A stretch of 64,000 bases of DNA from CATQHP01 sp965205595 (GTDB lineage: Bacteria > Acidobacteriota > Terriglobia > Bryobacterales > UBA6623): positions 372,001 through 436,000 of the forward strand of contig CBDBHI010000030.1 in assembly GCA_965205595.1 (NCBI GenBank), in the 5' to 3' direction. This document shows positions 18,867-27,771 of this stretch, piece by piece. The position numbers and the translations under genes were made by a program. The notes beneath the pieces are model-generated. The model ran no database searches. It worked only from the letters and a program-made list of their open reading frames with translations, and was not told the origin of the DNA. Within the stretch, counting starts at the first letter, position 1, and every line of letters starts with the position of its first letter.

Positions 18867-20474
18867 CTCTTTTCCAATTGAAAGATGAGCCTGAAGGAGA
18901 GAGGCGAAGCAGCTGCGGGGTGAGGGGGATTATAGCGTGAGTTGAGGTCGGCGGCTACAGCTATTTGTGGCTTCGTAGGGCGGGGTGAGGGGGATTGCAT
19001 AAGGGGGAAGGGGCGGCACCCCAATCCCCCTTTGCAGCCATCCCAGGCGAGACCCCACGGCCGTCTTCGGACGTGGGCCGGAGGAGCCGACAACGCCTCG
19101 GGTCGGGGCGTTGTCTAGCGCGTGCGCCAGCAGATCGCGAGGTCTTTGCAGACGCGTTGCAGTTCGTTGCGCTGAGCGTCGAGTTGCTCGGCAAACTCGG
19201 TGTCGGAACAAGTGTCCGCTCGCGCTTGGAGCTTCTTGAGCGAGCGATCCGCGCGCAGGCCGCGCTGCTCGGCGGGCAGGCTGAGCAGCTTTTCCCACGG
19301 CGTGCTCCACTCGGCGTACACCTTGCGCAACTTGCCGCGGCGGTCTCGGCGCTCGCTGGCGAAAGCGCATGGGCGATGAAAATTCAAGTACGGGTTGAGC
19401 CACTGGCGGTAGAAGGTGTCGATCGCCTGCGTCGCTTCCGAGGGCAAAAACTGGTAGCCCATCCACTTGCGCACCACCGCGCCGTTCTTGGTTTCGACCA
19501 AGGCATTGTCGTTCGAACGGCGCGCGCGAGACTTCGTAAATTCAATTCGCAACTTCTCGAGCAGTTTAGCGGTTTGATGGTTGACGAATTCGCTGCCATT
19601 GTCGGAGTGAAAGCCGCGAACGATAAATGGAAATTGTTCCAAAAGCCCTTCCAGCAAGGGAATGAGGTGGTTTTCGTTGATGCGTTGGACGCAGCCGACG
19701 GCCTGCCACTGCGTCACTTCGTCGACCACGTTGATGCTGTAGGCGCCTTTTTCACCTTCCTGTTCGGGCGAGTGCACGGTGTCGATGCGCAGGTAGCCCG
19801 GACGTCCTCGCGGCTCGGGTTGGCGGCGTTCGCCGATCGCCACGGGTGTCGGTCGAGTCTTGTCGAGATGCAAACTGTGTCGCCGGTAGACGGCGCGTTT
19901 GCGCAAGTTGTAGAGGTGTCCCACCGACAGTTCGGCAAGGCGTTCGAACTCCTTGCGGTTGTAGATTTGGAACTCGCGCTGGAGAATGCGACGCGTCGCC
20001 GGCCCGGAGAGACGTTGCTGTACTTGGTCGACATGCGCCAGGAGAACGATGTCGGCGCGGCTGTACTTGGTGGGGAAGCGGCGCCTTCGATAGGCTGTCG
20101 GCCGAACGCACTTTTCGCGCAAAAACTGCCCGATGAGGCGAGTCAATTGGGCGCGGCTTAAGCCGGTTAGCTTGCTCAGGAAGCGTCTCAACAATCCTTT
20201 AACCGAGCGCTTCTGGTCGGCATAATGATGCCTCTTCAGGACGCCTTCGACGAGCGCGTATTTATCCGCTCGACTTCCGGCCTGGAACTCGACGGACCCA
20301 CACCCGTCGAGAAAACTCTCGATCTCATCGAGACTCACTGATTCGGCTTGCTGCACGGCGACTCCCATCGCCCGCAGTTTGCCTGTTCCTAATCGACCTT
20401 GCCCAAATTACCTCCAGGCTCATCTTGTGTTGGAATCACCCCTCCCTTCAGGCTCATCTTGTATTGGACAAGAC
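18867..20474 (-). mobile_element. IS-A copy 4, with 6-bp target duplication
   Basis: Complete element of about 1608 bp inserted in the IstB-like gene. GTCGGC is present directly outside both ends (18861-18866 and 20475-20480). This is the only copy in the window with matching flanks, and it fixes the element's termini as GTCTTG and CTCTTT. Lineage 2 transposase and the same tail as copies 2 and 3. Two tandem terminal motifs at the transposase-start end. Confidence 0.93.
19115..20368 (-). CDS. IS-A transposase (rve/DDE, lineage 2)
   Basis: 417 residues, full length, apparently the same protein as the copy at 10703-11956. Catalytic Asp (RIDTVHSP), Asp (HSDNGSEF) and likely Glu (LVETKNG) are present. 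As this copy alone has an intact target duplication, it may be the most recent insertion here. Confidence 0.9.
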   Translation of the reverse strand: MGVAVQQAESVSLDEIESFLDGCGSVEFQAGSRADKYALVEGVLKRHHYADQKRSVKGLLRRFLSKLTGLSRAQLTRLIGQFLREKCVRPTAYRRRRFPTKYSRADIVLLAHVDQVQQRLSGPATRRILQREFQIYNRKEFERLAELSVGHLYNLRKRAVYRRHSLHLDKTRPTPVAIGERRQPEPRGRPGYLRIDTVHSPEQEGEKGAYSINVVDEVTQWQAVGCVQRINENHLIPLLEGLLEQFPFIVRGFHSDNGSEFVNHQTAKLLEKLRIEFTKSRARRSNDNALVETKNGAVVRKWMGYQFLPSEATQAIDTFYRQWLNPYLNFHRPCAFASERRDRRGKLRKVYAEWSTPWEKLLSLPAEQRGLRADRSLKKLQARADTCSDTEFAEQLDAQRNELQRVCKDLAICWRTR

Positions 20475-20611
20475 GTCGGCGCGGGCGATGGCCAGGTCGC
20501 GGAACAGTTGCGAGGCGCGAGTATAGAGCGCGCTGTAGCCGTCGCGGCAGGCTTTGTGGGCTAGAGCGCAGGCCAGATAACTTTTTCCGATCCCGGTCGA
20601 ATGGGTCACAT

Positions 20612-20915
20612 AATGCCCATAAGTTTCAAACCGCAACGGTTTACTACCGCTGGCACCCGCTGTTTGGCGAAACGCTACGCGTTCGAAAGCGGGTGAGAGA
20701 CCGCCTCGGTGAACACGTCTTCTGCGAACTGCCCGACAGAACGATCTGTTCACTGCCCGCCTGGATGTTTCGGCCGGACTGTGAACGCTATTCGCTCGGT
20801 GCTCCGCTGATCGCAGTGGACGCTTTGTCCGCCCTACGAGAGCTGCTGTCGAGTTTGCAGGCCGCCCCAGAGTGCGATAAGCCTTCGCTGAGACGATCTC
20901 CCCAGGAGGAAGCCC
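20612..20915 (+). CDS. DUF5372-like small protein of a serine-recombinase cassette (start unclear)
   Basis: Open frame reading VYYRWHPLFGETLRVRKR, FCELPDRTICSLPAWM and SLGAPLIAVDALSALREL. The YRWHPLxG start and the SLPAWM block fit small proteins often placed before large serine recombinases. No good start codon is visible, since sequence on its left belongs to the IstB-like remnant, so the extreme N-terminus is probably lost. The frame stays open to 21076, but the part beyond about 20910 looks like the shadow of the next gene. Function not known. Confidence 0.55.
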
Positions 20916-21095
20916 GTGAAGCGAACACGCCTGCAACTCAACCTACCGCTGCTCGAGGCTCGGGCGACGGTGCTGCCCGGCAACAAACAAAAAGAACTCA
21001 GCAGCGCTCTGGTCGAGCTGCTGATCAACGCCACCCGCGAGAACCGGAAGCATCCGGCGGAAGGAGGGGACGATGAGCCCGAAGCTGACCAGTGA
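20916..21095 (+). CDS. Small conserved protein preceding the serine recombinase
   Basis: 59 residues from GTG 20916, preceded by AGGAGGA. Reads KRTRLQLNLPLLEARATVLP, then NKQKELSSALVELLINA and an acidic tail. It overlaps the recombinase start by 23 bp, a tight coupling seen in such cassettes. The LPxxKQKELxxALxELL pattern recurs in small proteins beside recombinases of this type, as I recall. Possibly a directionality or accessory factor, but that is a guess. Confidence 0.6.
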   Translation: MKRTRLQLNLPLLEARATVLPGNKQKELSSALVELLINATRENRKHPAEGGDDEPEADQ

Positions 21096-22964
21096 ACGGC
21101 TCCGCCGTCGCGCCATCGTCTACGTTCGGCAGTCCTCGCTCGGACAGCTGACCCACAACCGCGAGAGCCGGCTCCGTCAGTACGGGTTGAAGGATCGCGC
21201 CCGCGAGCTGGGCTTTCGAGGAGTCGTCGTGATTGACGATGATCTCGGACGCTCGGGGTCCGGCTTGATCGAACGTCCCGGGTTTCAGCGCCTGGTCGCG
21301 GAAGTGTGCGCAGGCGACGTGGGCGCTGTCTTCCGCATCGAGGCCTCACGTTTGGCGCGTTACGGCCGCGACTGGCATCACCTGATCGAACTCTGCGGCA
21401 TGGTCGGAGCCGTCGTCGTGGATCCGGACGGCGTCTACGATCCCGGCATCATCAACGACCGGCTGCTGTTGGGGCTGAAGGGAACGATGAGCGAGTTCGA
21501 GTTGAGCTTGCTGCGGCAGCGCTCGGTGGAAGCGATTCGTCAAAAGGCGGGTCGTGGAGAGCTACAGTTTCTTCTTCCGGTGGGTTTGTGCTGGACGGCC
21601 GGCGGCAAGATGGACAAAGACCCGGATCGTCGCGTGCAGCAAGCCTTGGAACTCGTGTTCACCAAAATGACTGAGCTGGGAAGCGCGCGGCAGGTCTTGC
21701 TGTGGCTGCGGCAGGAGAACATCGAGCTGCCGGCGCTGCCCCGCGACCGCGGAGAACCGCGGATGGTCTGGAAGCTTCCGATCTACAACACGGTGCTGAA
21801 GATCTTGAGGAACCCCGCCTATGCGGGAGCTTACGCCTTTGGCAAGACCGAGGCGCGGACCAAGGTCGTCGACGGCCGCGCGCGCAAGACGGTTGGACAC
21901 TACAAACCGCGCTCGGAGTGGACGGTGTTGCTTCGCGACCACCATCCCGGATACATTTCGTGGGAGCAGTACGAGCGCAATCAAGCGCGATTGGCGGCGA
22001 ATGCGCATATGAAGTCCCGCATGGAACCCAAAGACGGCCGTGGCGGGCGAGCGTTGCTGAGCGGCAGGCGGCGCTGGAAGCCGCCGAGCAGATGCGCAAG
22101 CAGCAACACGAACAACGCCATGCGTTGGAACTCGAAGCCGAGCAAGCGCGCTATGAGGCCCGCCTGACTGCGCGGCGATACGAAGCCGTCGATCCCGATA
22201 ACCGCCTGGTTGCCGCCGAACTGGAGGCGCGTTGAAACGCCGCCTTGTGCAAAGTTGAGGAACTCGATACGAAACTCGAACAGTTCGACTGCAACATCGA
22301 GTCAAAGCCGCTGCCCGACAAGGCCGTCTTGCTGAGTCTTGCCCAAGATCTGCCGGCGATCTGGAACTTACCTGCCACGGACATGCGTTTGAAGCAACGC
22401 ATTGTACGCATCCTGGTTCACGAGATCGTCGCCGACGTGGACAAGGAGAGCAGTGAGATCGTGCTGCTGATTCACTGGGCCGGGGGACGTCATTCCGAAC
22501 TCCGCGTCAAGAAGAACGCCCTCGGCAAACACCGCCGTTGTACGAGTGCGAAAGCGATCGAAGTGCTCGGCCAGTTGGCTGGCAAGTTCGCCGACGACCA
22601 GGTGGCCGCAATAATGAATCGCTTGGGCTTGCGAACAGGAGCCGGCAACACCTGGAATCAGAATCGTGTGGCCGCAGCCCGCAACTACCATCGGTTTCCC
22701 GCCTACGATCCGAAACGAGTGCGCGATGATGTGGTGACCCTGGAACAAGCCGCGCAACTACTCGGCGTTAGCCCGACCAGCGTACGGCGGATGATCGAAC
22801 GCAAAATGCTGCCCGCCAGCCAGGTTGTGGCTTACGCGCCATGGCAGATTCCGGCGGCGGCCCTGGAGTCGGAGGCGGTACGAAAGGCGGTGGAGAACGT
22901 CAAGAATCGAATCGGCGTCCCACAAACTCAACCGGGCGATCGACAACATCCATTGTTTTCATAG
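21073..22964 (+). pseudogene. Large serine recombinase, internal deletion and nonsense codon
   Basis: N-terminal resolvase domain from ATG 21073 (AIVYVRQSSLGQ with the catalytic Ser in VRQSS, DDLGRSGSG, FRIEASRLARYGRDW), then a recombinase domain (ILRNPAYAGAYAFG). Near 22065, just after GGRALLSG, the expected zinc-ribbon region is missing and the frame changes. The coiled-coil part (RQAALEAAEQ...) resumes in another frame. A TGA at 22233 replaces the Trp normally following VAAELEAR, and the frame continues to 22964 with a C-terminal helix-turn-helix (TLEQAAQLLGVSPTSVRRMI). So there are two independent lesions. Known: intact enzymes integrate and excise mobile DNA. Confidence 0.85.
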
Positions 22965-22998
22965 GGCTAGTGAGGTACAGCAGAATGTCGCAGGCTCG

Positions 22999-23327
22999 GT
23001 GTTGCCCAGCGCCAGCACGTTCTCACGGCGGTCGATGAACTCACAGCGCGCCAGCTCCAGCACCAGCTTCTTGTTCACCGAGGGTATGGCCAGGAAGTCA
23101 AACGTGTCGAGACTCTTCGTCACCGGGAACTTGGCGGCCTTGATGCGGCGCTCGGTCGCCCGCTGCTCGCGATCGACCAGTTCCAACTCGCAGAGTTGCT
23201 GCAGGAAATCCCTAAAATCCAAGCCTTCGGCGGCGCATTGCCGCGCCACTTTGTCGTACTCGCGCAGGAAGGTCGGCAGCCGCAGCGCTTTCAGGTGGGT
23301 TTCCAGTAGCATTCTCGACTTCGCCAT
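22999..23327 (-). pseudogene. istB: istB fragment (N-terminal part)
   Basis: Starts at ATG 23327 (MAKSRMLLETHLKALRLPTF) and matches the N-terminal ~105 residues of the IstB proteins at 15677 and 42821, with many substitutions. It ends after NVLALGNTE, just before the Walker A lysine, where the sequence becomes unrelated. No ATPase activity is possible. Confidence 0.8.
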
Positions 23328-23918
23328 TAGCTCGCTCCTGCTAGCAGAGCCAGATAGGATGCCGGCGACGTCTGCTCGACCTGCGCCGTCGGCAGGTGGG
23401 GGTACTTCATTAAGTCCAGCTTCGGCGGACGTTGCTCGATCGCGCACAGCAGTAGATGCTTGACTGCGTCAAAGCCGATCGTTCCCAGTAGACAAACTTG
23501 GCGCACCGCCGCTGCGACCTGCTCAAGAGGGAAGTCCTCCAACAGCCGCAACACCTGCACGTACTCGCGTTTGCCCGCTTTGTCCAACCGCGATTCGAGT
23601 AGTCGTCGCAGCTTCGCAAACTCCGGCGGCAACTCCCAGCCCACCAACGGCGCGGCTTGATCGAGCGCGTTGGTCTTGCGCTCCAACAACGCCAAGTAAT
23701 GCACGGGATTGAAAACAAGTTCTTCGCGTTCGTAACTGCGCTGATGGCGGGCGATCTCCTCGCTGCCGCAACAGATCACCACCTCATCGACGTAGGCCTT
23801 CACCAAAACCTGGCGGTGGCCGTAGCGCGTCGGCACCGAATAATCGTTGGTCGCATAGCGCACCAGCGACAGCGAGGTCACCCTTGTCGAGCGTTTGTCG
23901 CAGGCATCGTAGGCTGTC
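23327..23918 (-). pseudogene. istA: istA fragment (C-terminal part)
   Basis: From about YDACDKRSTRV to LALLAGAS, matching the last ~195 residues of ancestral IstA. At the site where copies A and B have TGA this one has CTG (EYVQVLRLLEDF), which shows that the stop in those copies is derived. The N-terminal integrase core is absent; the right junction merges with a WD40 fragment near 23918. Confidence 0.8.
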
Positions 23919-24303
23919 GGCGAGTGGGGACGGGACGGCGCGAATTTGGGATGCCGCAAGCGGGGCGGAGTTACAAATGCTCGAAGGTCACGGCGGTGCG
24001 GTCTTTCATGCGGAGTTTTCGGCGGACGGCCGGCGCGTGGTGACGTCCAGTTTGGACCACACGGCGCGGGTCTGGGACGTGGAAAGCGGGGCGGAGCTGC
24101 ACAAGCTCGAAGGCCACAGCCACTCTGTTAATCACGCGGAGTTTTCGCCGGACGGCCAGCGCGTGCTGACGGCGAGTGACGACCGCACAGCCCGAGTTTA
24201 CACGCTAAACGTGCAAGAGTTGGCCGACTTAGCTAGGAAACGCCTCTGTACGCCCGCGATGAAGCGCTCCTATCCCGAAGAGTGGCAAGACGTCTGCCCC
24301 TAG
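23919..24303 (+). pseudogene. WD40-repeat protein, C-terminal fragment
   Basis: Two to three WD40 blades (GDGTARIWDAASGAELQMLE, DHTARVWDVESGAELHKLEG, DDRTARVYTLN) and a short tail (VQELADLARKRL, then DVCP) ending in TAG. The tail VQELADLARKRL is typical of the end of big WD40 proteins with N-terminal NTPase or kinase modules. Everything upstream is cut off by the IS21 remnant at about 23918. The product would be non-functional on its own. Confidence 0.75.
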
Positions 24304-24786
24304 CGCTTCAGGGTGATTTCCTTGTCATCTTGCGCGGTATCTGGCGTAAGAGTTTGCACGCTATTTGTCGCGCTCGACAGTGGCCGACGCCGCTCCGCGA
24401 TCTCTCGTCGGTCGCTGCGAGACGTTGCCAATATTGGCAATGCACAGGCTTGCTGCGCTGGCGGGCCGCTCCCGAAGGCGATCTGTGATCGGTTCGGTAC
24501 GACAGATACCGTGCAAAAATCTACGACAAATAATTTGCAAAGTCACAGGTTCCTTCTGCCGCATGGCGCAGCCTTGATTTACTAGACGATAATGTATTTT
24601 ATCGTCTAGTAAATTAAGGAGTGTCTGTCTCCTCGGGCTCGACGAGATTAGACGCAAGAGTATCCGGCCAGTGCGATAGCGCCGGCCGCTCCTGTACGAA
24701 GAAATCCCAGCGAGTTGTCGCGATCATTGGATCAGGCATTGCGGAGCTAGTCGGTCTTGCGACACTGTGGCCTAGGACACCACGAC
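24304..24786. other. Gene-free stretch upstream of a sulfatase
   Basis: About 480 bp with no credible gene. Its main feature is the long AT-rich palindrome at 24577-24614. Confidence 0.6.
24577..24614. promoter_or_regulatory. 16-bp perfect palindrome, candidate operator
   Basis: ATTTACTAGACGATAA and its exact complement, spaced by 6 bp (TGTATT), about 170 bp before the sulfatase start. The arms are too AT-rich for a strong terminator and no T-run follows. Perfect two-fold symmetry over 38 bp suggests a dimeric repressor site or two overlapping sites. No regulator gene is adjacent. It could also be the core of a small mobile element. Confidence 0.55.
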
Positions 24787-26187
24787 ATGGTTACGACTTC
24801 AGTCTCATTTCTGCGCCGTTGCTGTGCAATCAGTTTGCTGTGGTTCGGTGCGGCGGCAGTCTCTACCAGCGCCGCCAAGCCCAACATTGTTCTTGTCTTT
24901 GCCGACGATCTCGGCTGGGGGGATATCAGCCTTCACGGTCACCCCGATATCCGAACTCCGAACATCGACAGGTTGGCCCACGAAGGCGCCGAGTTTCATC
25001 AATTCACTGTGTCCAATCCGGTCTGCTCGCCGAGTCGCACGGCCGTCATGACCGGCCAGTACCCAGCGCGCAACAGCGTGCACCGGCATTTCGCTGACGT
25101 GGCGCATCACCAGCGGTTTTCGATGCCGGACTGGCTAGATCCTGATGTCTTTACCATGCCCGACGTGCTCAAGAGCGCAGGCTACAAGACAGGACACTTC
25201 GGCAAGTGGCACCTGACCAATCGCCATGTCCGAGACGCCCCTGCGCCGACGGAATACGGCTTCGACGAGTCTTCGGTGTTCAACGGCCCTGGCCCGCAGA
25301 CCGACGCGTTCCGTCTGTACGATGACGCCATCGACTTTATTCGTCGCCATCGGGACCAGCCATTTTTTGTCAATCTCTGGATTCACGAAACCCACACACC
25401 CCACTATCCTGAGTCCGAATCCCTAGAGAAATACGCTCATCTAGATGAGCAACAGCAGACCTATGCCGCCATCGTGGACGCCGCCGACCGACGAATCGGC
25501 AAGGTGCTGGACGTGTTAGATGAGCTGGATCTTGCAGAGAATACTCTTGTCGTGTTCTCCAGTGACAACGGCCCGGAAGTAACAGGCGCGGCGACAAGAA
25601 AATCGCATCCCACCGACCCGGACGCCAAGATAGAGGGCATCGCCGGACGGGGCACCTGGTACAGCGTGGGAACTACCGCTGGCTTGAGAGGGCGCAAGCG
25701 GGACACCTACGAAGGCGGTATCCGTGTGCCCTTCTTGGTGCGCTGGCCCGCGCAGGTGCCGGCGGGACGCGTGGATACTGCTTCGATTGTCGCGGCCGTC
25801 GACCTGCTGCCGACCTTTGCCGCGGCTGCCGGCGCAAAGTTGCCGGAAGACTTCCAGGCCGACGGTCAAAACGTACTCCCGTTGTTCCAGGGCGTCGCAA
25901 TCGAGCGAATCAAACCGATGTTTTGGGAGTGGAGGTATGGCAAAGGCCACGAGGGCGGTGCTGAGCCGCCCTCCTTGCTGGCGGTGCGTGAAGGGCCCTG
26001 GAAACTGCTCTACCACCGCGACAAAGGCGCGACGGAGCTTTATAACGTGGCAACCGATCGAAACGAAAGCTACGATGTGTCGGCGGATTACTCCGCCATC
26101 GTCAAGGACTTGTCCGCCAAGGTTGTGGCGTGGAAAGAATCGCTGCCGCCGGCTCCGCCGGCGCATTGCATTTCGAAGTACCGCTGA
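24787..26187 (+). CDS. Secreted sulfatase (Cys-type)
   Basis: 466 residues from ATG 24787; an earlier in-frame start at 24757 would put ten residues before the signal peptide. A signal sequence spans residues 1-33, then come PNIVLVFADDLGWGD (metal Asp pair) and VCSPSRTAVMTGQ (signature with the Cys that becomes formylglycine). HFGKWHL and FSSDNGPEV are further conserved blocks. Known: hydrolyses sulfate esters after activation by a formylglycine-generating enzyme; none is in this window. Intact, convergent with a hydrolase fragment. A long palindrome upstream may regulate it. Confidence 0.92.
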   Translation: MVTTSVSFLRRCCAISLLWFGAAAVSTSAAKPNIVLVFADDLGWGDISLHGHPDIRTPNIDRLAHEGAEFHQFTVSNPVCSPSRTAVMTGQYPARNSVHRHFADVAHHQRFSMPDWLDPDVFTMPDVLKSAGYKTGHFGKWHLTNRHVRDAPAPTEYGFDESSVFNGPGPQTDAFRLYDDAIDFIRRHRDQPFFVNLWIHETHTPHYPESESLEKYAHLDEQQQTYAAIVDAADRRIGKVLDVLDELDLAENTLVVFSSDNGPEVTGAATRKSHPTDPDAKIEGIAGRGTWYSVGTTAGLRGRKRDTYEGGIRVPFLVRWPAQVPAGRVDTASIVAAVDLLPTFAAAAGAKLPEDFQADGQNVLPLFQGVAIERIKPMFWEWRYGKGHEGGAEPPSLLAVREGPWKLLYHRDKGATELYNVATDRNESYDVSADYSAIVKDLSAKVVAWKESLPPAPPAHCISKYR

Positions 26188-26191
26188 CTAT

Positions 26192-26224
26192 GATCCCGCC
26201 GACGCGTCAAGGCTCGACGGGATC
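26192..26224. terminator. Hairpin between convergent genes
   Basis: GATCCCGCCGA and TCGACGGGATC pair with one mismatch over an 11-nt loop, directly after the sulfatase stop and before the convergent hydrolase fragment. There is no T-run, so weak as an intrinsic terminator. Confidence 0.45.
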
Positions 26225-26256
26225 GGGGTCACAGTCACATCGCGACAGCGGCAGCG

Positions 26257-26880
26257 CTATTCCACGATGTCGAGTTCCCGCAGGAACCGCATCGCGATGC
26301 CCATCACTTCGTTGAAGATCTCATCGCTTTCACCGGGCTTGTAGGAACCATTCCAGAACCCGTGGACTTTCCCTCCGTAGGAGTGGAACTCGCTGTGAAC
26401 GCCGTGCTTCATTAGTGCATCGTTGAAGTCACGGGCTTCCGTCCAGGCCGCCGCTTCATCGGCTGTCCCATGAAATTGAATCATCGGGGCGTCGTTCGCA
26501 TCGACATGGAGGATAGGGCTCATCGCCGCCCGCCGTGCGGGATCCGCATCCTTGTAGGCCATTAGGATGGTGGAGCTATGGCTGTTCTTGGTCATGTCCA
26601 TCGCGCCGTTAAGGATGACGGCGGCGACCGGCAGGCCGGGCTTCTTTCGTTCGAGAGTAGAGAGAGCTGCCGTGACATAGCCGCCACCCGAACCTCCGTT
26701 TTCGATGATCCGGGCAGGGTCGACCTGGAGCGATTTCGCGTGCGCCTGAACATACCCCAACGCCTCGAACGGATCGTTGATCCCGTCGGGGCGGTCGAAG
26801 TCGAACGTGTCCGTCGTCCTGAACTCCACGGCGATGGCAACGAGGTCGCGCTGCCTCCATCTCGGGGCGACGATACCAAA
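26257..26880 (-). pseudogene. Alpha/beta-hydrolase (acetylesterase-like), N-terminus missing
   Basis: About 205 residues with a nucleophile elbow GGSGGG, an acid/His region (PMIQFHGTADEAA) and GGKVHGFWNGS holding the probable catalytic His. The oxyanion HGGG segment expected ~70 residues before the nucleophile is missing. Coding sense fades upstream of about 26880, where a fragment on the other strand begins. Known: such enzymes deacetylate carbohydrates or small esters, which would fit a sulfated-glycan locus. Probably non-functional. Confidence 0.7.
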
Positions 26881-26887
26881 CACTCTT

Positions 26888-27085
26888 ATGACCGGCTCCG
26901 TATTCGCCCAGAACGAAACCGTCAAGCGTCTCGAAGCGCAAGAGTTCGTGCTTGTTGACGCCGATGGCAGGGTGCTGGGGCGCTTCGGTAAGGGAAACGA
27001 GAGCGGCTCGCTCGTGCTACTAGACCGTGACGGAGTAGTTATCTGGTCGCAGCCGCAACCACTCGCGCATCCGGCCTCCGAGTAG
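26888..27085 (+). CDS. Small protein, possibly a fragment
   Basis: 65 residues: MTGSVFAQNETVKRLEAQEF, then VLVDADGRVLGRFG and LVLLDRDGVVIW. The (V/I)KRLEAQEFVLVDADGR pattern occurs in small exported proteins of Acidobacteria as I recall, which normally have a longer signal peptide. Here the N-terminus meets the hydrolase fragment head to head, so both may have been cut at one junction. Function unknown. Confidence 0.45.
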   Translation: MTGSVFAQNETVKRLEAQEFVLVDADGRVLGRFGKGNESGSLVLLDRDGVVIWSQPQPLAHPASE

Positions 27086-27582
27086 CAACAGAACAAGAAG
27101 TCGTGTTAAGCGGAAATGACCGCCTATAAGCATTCGATGGTGACGGTGTCACTTGGCTTGACCATCACCTGCCGTGGCTGTCGGTGCAACGGAATTACCC
27201 ATAGTGTTGCAGCGATTGGGAATCAATTCCGCCTGCATCGAACGTGCCAGTTGGCCGGGCCAGTGGAGGCGGCAAAAAGAATTTAGCTGGGCGCAGCCCC
27301 AGTCAGGGAACGAGGTTTTAAGAATTAAGGGAGAGCTCCCCAGACATATCGGAACCCTAACTTGAGGCACCTGTAGACAGGTCCGCCCCAGAGCCGGAAC
27401 GAACAACGGAGGAACCGGACATTGTAGAAGCCGGCACCGCCGCGGGCGATCTTACTCAATTCTGCCGACCCCTTCATTCGTTTCGGCACTGAACTTCTAT
27501 CCATTTATATTGCGAGCTTCAGCCCGAGACCTCGGTGCCTTCCTTGAATGGGACCGCTGTCCTTTTTGCTGCGGTCGTTCTG
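27086..27582. other. No gene recognised
   Basis: About 500 bp without a credible gene. Contains the second copy (27191-27213) of the 23-bp sequence seen at 17172-17194. Confidence 0.5.
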
Positions 27583-27771
27583 TTACAGGCCCTCCTGCTT
27601 GCTTCCACCCGATTCGATGAACTCTAGAAATTTCCTCCGGTCGATCCGTACCTGTCGACCAAATCGAACCACTCCTGGAATCTGTTGGCGGCGACACAAG
27701 TCGTAGATTCGCCACTTGGGCAAGCTGGTCATGCCGACAGCTTCAGCCACCGTAATCAATTTAGTATCCAC
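27583..27771 (-). CDS. Excisionase-like (MerR/Xis-type) DNA-binding protein
   Basis: 62 residues from GTG 27771: KLITVAEAVGMTSLPKWRIY, then DLCRRQQIPGVVRFGRQV and IDRRKFLEFIE. This is the compact winged helix of the excisionase/AlpA family. No integrase is adjacent. The IS630 element starts 29 bp upstream and gene-free DNA lies downstream, so it is probably an orphan of a lost integrated element. Confidence 0.7.
   Translation of the reverse strand: MDTKLITVAEAVGMTSLPKWRIYDLCRRQQIPGVVRFGRQVRIDRRKFLEFIESGGSKQEGL

Larger units (their letters stand above)
18543..20611 (-). pseudogene. IstB/DnaC-like ATPase, split by IS-A and truncated at the N-terminus
   Basis: The upstream piece (20611-20475) holds Walker A STGIGKSYLACALAHKA and ends LFRDLAIARAD. 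The downstream piece (18866-18543) resumes ADGSLPRRLL and holds Walker B DVLIVDDWAMAP, then LTSQLPIAKWH and HRIELEGESLRKKR. IS-A copy 4 lies between, with GTCGGC on both sides, so excising it would restore the frame. The first ~85 residues are missing beyond 20611, where the recombinase cassette begins. Its stop overlaps the start of the winged-helix gene. Confidence 0.85.
22990..23920 (-). mobile_element. IS21-family remnant, copy C
   Basis: Carries the end of istA and the start of istB of a diverged IS21 relative, with neither terminus present. The istA end overlaps the istB start as TAATG (23329-23325), as in copies A and B. Cut on the left in front of Walker A of IstB near the recombinase remnant, and on the right at a WD40-repeat gene. 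Confidence 0.85.
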
